From the NCBI GenBank assembly GCA_000827265.1, contig KN834776.1, forward strand, positions 234,708 to 298,707: DNA of 64,000 bases. The letters run 5' to 3'. The position numbers and the translations under genes were made by a program. The notes under the pieces were generated by a model. The model was not told the origin of the DNA. It worked only from the letters and a program-made list of their open reading frames with translations, and did no database searches. Shown here piece by piece: positions 56,801 to 64,000 of this stretch (positions within the stretch are counted from its first letter, which is position 1; each line of letters begins with the position of its first letter). The stretch comes from Collybiopsis luxurians FD-317 M1. Taxonomy: Eukaryota; Basidiomycota; Agaricomycetes; Agaricales; Omphalotaceae.

Positions 56801-57744
56801 GGAGGAAACGTCAGACGTTGAGCTCGATACACGCAAGTTCTTCGAAGAGACACCTTCATGACATCCAACGAAGGCAAGAATGAGATACAATCGCTCTTGC
56901 GCTTCAGAACGAAAATCTCACCAAAAGAACTTAACCCGCCCGAACGGTCTCCCCAGCCCTACGATTCCACCGACTTTCTACCAAAGGCGAGTTAGAAACC
57001 ACATGCTCCACATCCTTGCCCGTCGCTGCATTACCAATCTTCCTCACAGTTTTAGAATCCCAACAATTCCGCTCGAAGCTCCCCGGATGGCTCACCCTAG
57101 GGCGGATACACAGCTAGCTCCGACTCCTGCTTTCCCGGCTCCTTACCTGAGTTTGAATCCATCACCTTCCTGATGATTCCGAATTCTCGGTAGAGCCGTT
57201 GGATCAGCAATTGCGATGCATGTACCTCAAGAGAATCCGTGGGGTCGATTCGCTGCTGAGTCGACGACAGTGCACGCGTTCGGGAAGAGGTGAATTGGGA
57301 ACTGAGGATGGAATTGGAATCCGGAAGAGGCAGTCGTCATGTGGTGGCGGTGAAGAAGGCAGAAGTATTTATGAAGATTTTGTATAAAAGCATTTTTTGG
57401 ACAATATCGCGTGCGTCCACGATTTTGTCCGCGCTGGGCTTCCGCTGATATTAAACCGTTCAACTCCGGTGTTCGTCTCCGTCAAACTGACTGCGTCCAG
57501 ATGGTAATTGCTTGCAGCCCATGGTCTGTGATATGATCATGCTGCCTCTGGCCTCTGTTAGCAATCCGTTTATCTGAATCTTTCAATGCTGTAGTGTAGT
57601 TATCGCCACTTTCAGGTAGTTTAATATGATTTTTCCAGCTTACTTGCTCAGACCCGATCCACTCCGACAAAAGTGAATGTGGAATATGGAAGGGAACTGA
57701 CATCTATTTGCTGGTAGCCTACAGGTTATTGCTGGACTGCTTAC
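56801..57744. repeat. Partial block C, copy 5, then unassigned DNA
   Basis: 56815-57400 matches the first part of copy 4 (26370-26940): ACGAAAATCTCACCAAAAGA, CCTTGCCCGTCGCTGCATTA, GGGTCGATTCGCTGCTGAG. The match ends near 57390 at TATGAAGATTTTG. 57400-57744 shows nothing recognisable. Confidence 0.55.
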
Positions 57745-57920
57745 AGACAGTTTGCCCGTGACTGACTGACCACTAACATATTTCAACCACTAACCGACGG
57801 CTTGCTGATGATTGACCCACCATTAACGGATGGGTTGCTGATGACCGACCAACTACTAACATACACTAACGTACTGACTGACTGCTAACCGACTGCTTGC
57901 CGAAAATTGACGGACCATGA
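57745..57920. repeat. Degenerate minisatellite
   Basis: A unit of about 40 bp containing CACTAACCGAC, GGCTTGCTGATGA and TTGACCCACC recurs about four times with heavy divergence. Confidence 0.5.
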
Positions 57921-58056
57921 GTTACCATTACCAAGTTCTGGCATTATTTTTGATCAAGCAAGAGCATGTAATTCGCAGGAGAAATTAGCCCCAACGATAT
58001 AGAAAAGATAACAGAATACGAAGGGCAATAGAATACAAAAGAACATATTCAATGTA

Positions 58057-61015
58057 TCAGAAGTCATGCGGATACATAGTTCGGACAATAGCCAGGGCAT
58101 CTATCCAGAGACGAAGAACGTCTTCATGCCGAGGCTGCCTAGAATGGCCATGTAGTAATGTATCTAAGTAATCAACCTGCGGTTGAGTCAAAGGCCCTGC
58201 AGGAGTATCCACCGAAACATCATTAAGATCCAAGGGAGGACCATTGCGACCTAACCATGATCCTGCTCCTTCGTTGCAATAGTTCTTCTGCAGAGACCAT
58301 AGAAGATCTTCATCTTGTAATCCTTCCCAGTCCACTCCGAAGACTTCAAGTTCTTCATCTGTCATTGTGTACTGATCCACAGGATCTCCTCGATGACCAT
58401 TGACCAGCATATCAAACCCGAACCGGTCCTCTGGGCTCCGGGCTGGACCATTGCATTGTGAAATACAATGGTGGTTCCACGATTCAGCCCAAAATGCAAG
58501 TTCTTCATTGATGACAGGGAGGAAGAGATGCTGGAGTAGCCAGATGTGGTTAATGTTCGAGATCTGAAGCCCATGATGTAGCTCAAGACTTGTGAAAAGG
58601 TCGTTCCAAGCTTGGGAGATATAATTACTAACATCTACCCATAGGCTCTATACGCACATTATGAACTGATCTAAAATGAAAAATATCAACGGAGTCTTTG
58701 CATAATCTTGTTATTTACCTTCCCCAAATATAAGAACCTCGGCCTTCCCCTCAGGCAAATTCCATAACAGCGGCCACCCATATATTCTCTACTCCATGAT
58801 CTCCCCGAAGTCGTGAGGGGAGGCCATACCGTGTTGCCGCAGATAAGAAAAGTGACAAAACCGTCTGTCCACGGTTGTTATTACTGGCCATCAAAGCAGT
58901 AATCATACGTGAGTAGCCATTGATAAAGCCATGAATCACCAGACCTCAGCGAATTAAGCCTAAAGAATAGAATGTCAATGCCAGCTAGATACTTTCAAAC
59001 AGCAGGCTCACGATGATGGCCATCATGGTGCCACAGGGAGTTTGGACCAGGCACAGAGTATTTGCGAGGACGTATCGTTATTCGCTCAAAAACTCGATGT
59101 ACGGGATCGATTCAAATAAGCGATTGATGAACACGTTCATAGGAAATACTATGGCCGAGTCGTCGGAGCATTCCTTGCAACATGCATATTCTAGCCCTAC
59201 CGTAATGAGCTCGCAGTTGGGTAAGAAGAGAGTCTAGCTGGGTATCGGTCATGCCAGATTGACCAGATGAAGAAGATGGAATCGAAGCTGCTTCAACTTG
59301 AACGGCTTCAGGTAACTGGGACGGCTCTTGTTGCAGGCCATCCAGAATATGGTCATCTTCGTCAGATACTGGTCTAGTAGATGATGGAAAAGGATTCTCT
59401 CCTGGAGTTGCAAGACCAAGTTCAAGGAGACGTTGTCTGATTGTCCTACGGGGGACATCCAGAAAGTGGCTCAGGGCAGAGGTTGTGTGATGGGTACGAG
59501 CCCACTGTAATAAATCAGGGTCAATTATGGTATGCGGTCACCCACGTTGCCCAGTGTGTTCAACATAGACAACCTCCGATCTACCATGATGAGATGCCTC
59601 AACTTGTTGGTGGTATAAGGCTCTTACATCGAGTATCATGGTCTGAAGGCTTGTGCAAATAGTTTGAAGCTCGTCGTGCATCAGGAAAAAAGGCCCTACA
59701 GCCCAGGCACATATGGGTTGTTATGGGTTGTCCTCAGGCAGTTTAAGGCTGCTCAGGAGTCTTGGGCTACATAGGCTGCCCAGGATGCCAAGGGACACCC
59801 CCCAAATCCTATGGAGCCTGAGAGTCCCTGGGGATCCCTGAGGATCCCTGAGGCTGCCCTGAAGATCCCTGGGGATCTTTCAGGTGTCCTAAGGCTTCAA
59901 TACATAAATGTGAAATAATAAAATATACTTTCATTTGTCCTTCTATTCACTCTACTCTATTTATCCTACTCTTGTACTGCTTTTAATGTATAGCTGTAAT
60001 GGTTTATTGTTACCTATTACTTCAGTTTTACTAGTCAGTTATTATACTTCAAGTACAGTTTATTATTCTAATATAAGCTCTGTATTAACTTAACATACTT
60101 GACCACAGCATATTTGTGTAGTACAAAGCCTATACATATGTACATAGTATATATACAATAAGTTATAATAATATTGTGCATGTTTGGACCATGGGAAAAT
60201 TTTTTTGATTGTAGACAGTTCACAGTGAGCTCATCATGTGATTTATACAAAAGTGAAAATCTCGGGATAATTCTCATCAAATAAATGTTCTGGTTGTGCA
60301 TTTACACAAGAATAATGCACAGCTACATATTTGCAATCTAATTTTGTATAATTTGTAGCATTTAGAATATTTCTGCTCCTGGGATCCTCAGGGAGCCCCA
60401 GGGAGCCCTCAGGGACTCTCAGGTTATTTTCAAACATCTTCCAGGGAGCCTAGGAATTGGCCCAAAACCTGGGAACCCTAAGCAACCTAAGCAGCTTGAA
60501 GTACCTGAGAGTGCCTGAGGGTTCCTAGCATTTGGCCATTTTCCTGGGCATCCTCAGGCTTCCTGTATTTGCCTGGGCTTAAGGTACTTTTCCTGATGTG
60601 TGGAAAAATACTAGCATGCTGATTGAAATTCCGTGAACTGCATATCAGTAGTCATTGATGTGAAAGAAAGCAGTGCAATATCTACCTGATCCACAATATT
60701 TGAGAAGGTCTCAAGATTTTCTCCAAGAGACTGAGTAATGAAAGAGTCAGTTTCATGTGTGTATATGTGAACTATGGACTCATGGAAATGCTGGTAAAAA
60801 ATGCGAAATGTGTTTAGTAAATCAAGAGAACTTGGATGTTCATTGTGAGCCAAAGGATTTCCCAGGTCTGGTGTAGCGCATTGACATGCAGAAATACAAG
60901 CTGTAGCAAGCCACCAGAGGTAAATTCTGATGTATAGCTGCATACCCAATGGTATGAAAACAGAAGGAACTGCCCCTCCCTCCAAAATAGCTGAGGGAAA
61001 TTGACAGATTGGCAT
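58057..61015 (-). pseudogene. Integrase-core (DDE) transposon protein, broken and split by an insertion
   Basis: The minus strand reads like the integrase-core proteins common in Agaricomycetes. C-terminal part: MIHGFINGYSRMITALMASN, then LRGDHGVEN (58939-58751), WNDLFTSLELHHGL, HIWLLQHLFLPVINEE (about 58610-58490), and the tail YTMTDEELEVFGVDWEG to DALAIVRTMYPHDF. Upstream are helix-turn-helix-like SHFLDVPRRTIRQRLLELGL (about 59470), LGHSISYERVHQSL and PGPNSLWHHDGHH. Inactivating changes are visible: a stop after VHQSLI, a stop in QRG*PHTIIDP, and frame changes between blocks. A minus-strand ORF at 61015-60611 (SLDLLNTFRIFYQHFHES...) is probably its N-terminal part, separated from the rest by the 920-bp element at 59679-60598; that link is inference. 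Confidence 0.7.
59679..60598. mobile_element. 920-bp TIR element with CCTGAGG-type subterminal repeats
   Basis: The left end CATCAGGAAAAAAGGCCCT is mirrored by AAGGTACTTTTCCTGATG at the right end; inside, GCCCAGGCA pairs with TGCCTGGGC-like sequence. Both subterminal zones are packed with GGATCCCTGAGG, CCCTGGGG and CCTCAGGG motifs, while the middle is AT-rich and non-coding. Target duplication is unclear (GTG on both sides at most). It sits inside the integrase-core pseudogene. Confidence 0.7.
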
Positions 61016-61301
61016 TACCTAAAATGGTACTCGTTGAAGCCTGCACCTAACATGCTCGTCTGAGCAGCAATAATTTCATGAGTTTGCATAGATAATACAT
61101 TGAGGTAGACTTAGCTTTAATTTATCTTTCAGATTCCTCAATTCCTTGCTCATTATTGAGCAAAAGAAAAGGAGTTCACTTGTGAGTGTAATTCGGATGC
61201 ATATATTGCATTTGTGTGTGTGGGCGTGGACCAATTTGATCTGCTTTGAGAGGGCTTTAAATACAAATAACCTGACTTAATAATTCTCCCTTCTCCTTTC
61301 C

Positions 61302-61844
61302 ATGAACAAGTTGAACAATCTCATTGCTAACCTTTCTTTTGGCCTCAACACAATGCTGCTTCCTCCTGAATTATTCTCTTCTTCCATGGACAATTCATGC
61401 TTAGACTCTGATTTTTTTTCATCTGTCTCTTCCAATGTAGACACTGATTTGTCTTCCAACATTGAGGCAAATTCTTCTTCATATATAAATACTATTCCAC
61501 TTCCCCAAGACTTGTTCTCTTTTTCCATGGACAAGCCATCATTGAACTTTGAACCATTTTCATCTCCAGTCTCTTCCAACCTTGACGCTATTTCTTTTTC
61601 AAACATTAATACTAATTCTTTTTTGAATATAAACTCTATTCCTTTTTCCAATCCAAATGCCTTTCCTTACACCCCTCTTTTGTTTCAATCCTCTAATCCC
61701 TTTTTTGGTGCACCGAAATCTGTAGAAAACATTATAGACCAACTTGATCTAAATGCTTTATTGACAGTCACTTCGCTTGTGGCACAGGGAACAACACTCC
61801 CTCAAGTTAATGATACTGATTGTAAATTCACTTTTACTCTCTGA
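61302..61844 (+). CDS. Hypothetical Ser/Asn-rich protein, 180 aa
   Basis: A single open frame from ATG to stop. I do not recognise it. Two similar units of about 45 residues follow each other: NTMLLPPELFSSSMDNSCLD with SSVSSNVD, and NTIPLPQDLFSFSMDKPSLN with SSPVSSNLD. The C-terminus is different (SVENIIDQLDLNALLTVTSL) and could be a small helix. A TTTAAATA box lies about 45 bp upstream. No signal peptide is seen. Low complexity, the absence of introns and the position next to a Helitron leave it open whether this is a host gene, a transposon cargo gene or chance. Confidence 0.35.
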   Translation: MNKLNNLIANLSFGLNTMLLPPELFSSSMDNSCLDSDFFSSVSSNVDTDLSSNIEANSSSYINTIPLPQDLFSFSMDKPSLNFEPFSSPVSSNLDAISFSNINTNSFLNINSIPFSNPNAFPYTPLLFQSSNPFFGAPKSVENIIDQLDLNALLTVTSLVAQGTTLPQVNDTDCKFTFTL

Positions 61845-62240
61845 AGCTCTTACCAATGATTCTAGGCAGTGCCTAATCCTTTATATGAAATTAGGGCAGT
61901 ATAGATGCCTGTCCCCTTTAGGAAGTAATTAGCTATATTAGCTAATATTTACTAAGCAGATTCAAGTGCGCAAGGTGCGCACTGGCTCCTGTTCCGACCA
62001 GCACAGCTGGTCCACCCTTACTGCCTTGCTGTGTGTGGTGCATGTTTTACTCGCGTCCATCCAATTTTGCCTGTTAAACATCTAATAAAATAATATTAAT
62101 TAATGAGTTGTGGTTTAATCAAAAGAATCCCCCTGCCCCTTGCACTTCATTTTCTCACTGATTTCAGTCTACCCTCGATAATGTCATTATTTACCTTTGA
62201 CTTCTGATATACTTTGTACTCACTCCTGTTACTTTTTCAG

Positions 62241-64000
62241 GGACTCTCCCCCTACTACTCCACAGTGTCATAGAGATGCTGAGTGCTGCTGTCAACAAGC
62301 TGAACGAGTGATGAATAGTCCTGAGCATCAAAGAACACCTCAGGATCATCAGGACCAAGACTCTCCCATTCCATTCCAGCTTAATAATATAGCATCTATT
62401 AATCAGAATCCACCACAGCTGTCTCAAGATGAAGATCCCTTTTTCTTTCAACCAGTTAACCACAATGGAGGGGTTCTACAGCTGACTCAGAGCATTGCTG
62501 CTCAGTTGAGAGATTTGCCTCCATTGCCTCAACAATCGAGGCATGGTCACAGAGCAAATGCTGTTGTAAGTGTGAATATTTGGCATTTCACTTGAATAGT
62601 TGCTAAAGTCTTTTTTAAGGCTGGACCTTCCAATCAACACCAACACCATACTCCAATCAGACAGGTTTGTTTTCTCAATGATTCCTATTTCTGTATCTCA
62701 TTGTACATTGTGTGTATCTCCAGTATCCTCATTTACCTGCTAATTTGCAAGCATTGGCTGCTGCTGTTCCTGCACACCCTCTCACCAGAGGCAGAGGCAG
62801 AGGCAGAGGCAGAGGCAGAGGCAGAGGCAGAGGCAGAGGCAGAGGCAGAAGCAGAGGTAGAGGTAGAGGCAGAGGCAGAGGTCAAGTACCAGTACAGCCC
62901 ACTATCATTCATTATAACCCTCCTAACCTTCCACAAGATGATGTTGAGCAGCATCCTCCCAGAAGTACTGGCCATTTAACTCCAGAGGATAATGAGATGC
63001 GTGCTCAGCATAATAGACAACTGGATGAATTAAATGAGCAGGAAAACTTGCAGCAGCAGCAGCAGCATCAACTACAGGAGTTAGATAATCATAATGAGGA
63101 GCTGCCTCCTGCAGTCCCTCCTTTAGCTCTGAAGCCAATTGACAATAATGGCCTGTATAATGACTTTGATTTGGGAAATATGGATAGGCCTTGCCAGTTT
63201 TGCCATGCCTTGCACTGGAAAGCTGAAAAATTAGCTAATTCATCTGCAATTAATCCTAAATATGGTGCCTGTTGCAAGTCTGGAGATATTGAGCTGCCTT
63301 TTTTACAGGATCCTCCAACTGAACTAAAGGATCTCTTTAATGGAGAAGATCATAATTCCAAACACTTTTTAACAAACATTAGAAGCTACAATGCTGCTTT
63401 TGCTTTTGTATCTCTGGGAATTAAGTGACAACCTCTCCATGATCCTGAATTACCTACTGCTGGCCCTAGACAGTTTAAAATTAAAGGAGAGTTGTGGCAT
63501 TCACTAGGATCATTACTTCTTGAAACAGGTAGAAGTCCTGTATATGCCCAGCTGTACATCATGGCTCCTGAGTCTGCTCTGGAGCAAAGATTAGCCAACA
63601 ATGCACATCATGGTACAGGATTACACTGGGGTGTTATGTCAATACTAGAGGATTGCCTTCGCCAGAACAATCACTTTGCTACATTGTATAACTCTGCATA
63701 TGAGAGGATCCAGCTTTTGGAAGAGCAGTCTCCAGATCCTGTGAACACTGCCTATGTAAAGTTGCACTTTGAAGATAGGAATGATCCTAGAACATATAAT
63801 CTGCCCACTGCTGAAGAGGTTGCTGTCATTTTGCCTGGGCCAGGTGAACCTACAGATCATAGGGACATTATACTTCAACTTAAAGCAGGACATCTGAAAA
63901 CAAATTTATGAGACAAGTCCCGCATATGCACCTTTACATTATGTTCTCCTATTTCCTAGAGGTGAACTCCAATGGCATCCGAGGATCCAGTATGCCAATA
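62241..64000 (+). pseudogene. Decaying Helitron, N-terminal part of Rep/helicase protein
   Basis: Exons 62241-62565, 62620-62664 and from 62724 join in frame (introns 54 and 59 bp). The product has a Q/P-rich start, an RG-repeat stretch, a Q-rich coil, and then the Helitron N-terminal signature: CQFCHALHWKAEKL, YGACCKSGDIELPFLQDPP, LTNIRSYNAAFAFVSLG, ELWHSLGSLL, YAQLYIMAPESALEQR, YNLPTAEEV and PTDHRDIILQL. A TGA interrupts the frame at 63426-63428, and a 1-base frame change near 63900 separates it from SPAYAPLHYVLLFPRGELQW, which runs off the window. The Rep HUH motif and helicase, if present, lie beyond 64000. No element terminus was identified, so the true left boundary is unknown. Confidence 0.8.
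62785..62882 (+). repeat. (AGAGGC)n hexanucleotide microsatellite in Helitron coding sequence
   Basis: About 16 units of GGCAGA with a few changes near the 3' end. In frame it encodes an Arg-Gly (RG)n stretch, and a length change in steps of six keeps the frame. Confidence 0.85.

Noticed and set aside
62733..62979. Repetitive ORFs encoding (EA)n and (SA)n over the hexanucleotide repeat
   Set aside because: These are alternate-frame readings of the AGAGGC microsatellite; only the RG frame connects to Helitron protein.

Overview
The window looks like nuclear DNA from a basidiomycete, most likely an Agaricomycete. Every gene that can be rebuilt has short introns of 46-85 bp with GTRNGN donors, CTRAY-like branch points and YAG acceptors. 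The protein families are typical of mushroom-forming fungi: NB-ARC/TPR and Goodbye-NACHT-ankyrin STAND proteins, a DUF6535 membrane protein, an integrase-core retro/transposon family and a Helitron. No species can be named from the sequence alone.

Layout. 1-11.7 kb: a degenerate AT-rich stretch; a 618-bp palindromic MITE (2043-2660); a weak small gene model (2764-3580); a well-supported six-exon single-pass membrane protein (4297-5664, +); a LINE reverse-transcriptase relic carrying self-inverted copies (9290-10020); a four-exon orphan gene (10085-10837, -); and a 131-bp MITE. 11.7-29.3 kb: the first NLR locus (NLR1, 16010-19371, -), embedded in long direct repeats called here C, D, A and B, followed by two nested TIR transposons (21481-24544) and an A-B-C repeat block with no NLR, itself hit by an hAT-like MITE. 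29.3-35.7 kb: an array of about 16 intron-like modules (30510-32120) and the DUF6535 gene (32888-35662, -). 36-41 kb: another A-B block with no NLR, plus local duplications. 41.4-46.2 kb: an eight-exon Goodbye-NACHT-ankyrin gene (-). 47-57.4 kb: the second NLR locus, with blocks C and D, a TPR-only gene stump, full-length NLR2 (51954-54721, -) and blocks A, B and C. 58-64 kb: a broken integrase-core element split by a 920-bp TIR element, a small S/N-rich ORF and the 5' part of a decaying Helitron that runs off the window.

How it fits together. This is a fungal immune-receptor-like (STAND) island undergoing birth and death. NLR1 and NLR2 are paralogs. Both carry an unusual double nucleotide-binding architecture: a degenerate NB-ARC with no P-loop, directly followed by an intact NB-ARC, then a variable number of nearly identical 42-residue TPRs (about 10 in NLR1, about 6 in NLR2, about 6 in the stump). 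The same flanking DNA (A, B, C, D) recurs at places with no NLR, which suggests deleted receptor copies. A third receptor-like gene uses a different N-terminal domain (Goodbye), NTPase (NACHT) and sensor (about 23 ankyrin repeats). All receptors and the DUF6535 gene are on the minus strand, and the whole region is full of transposons.

Exon models were spliced by hand from reading frames, splice signals and paralog comparison. No search or alignment program was used, and family names rest on recognised motifs.
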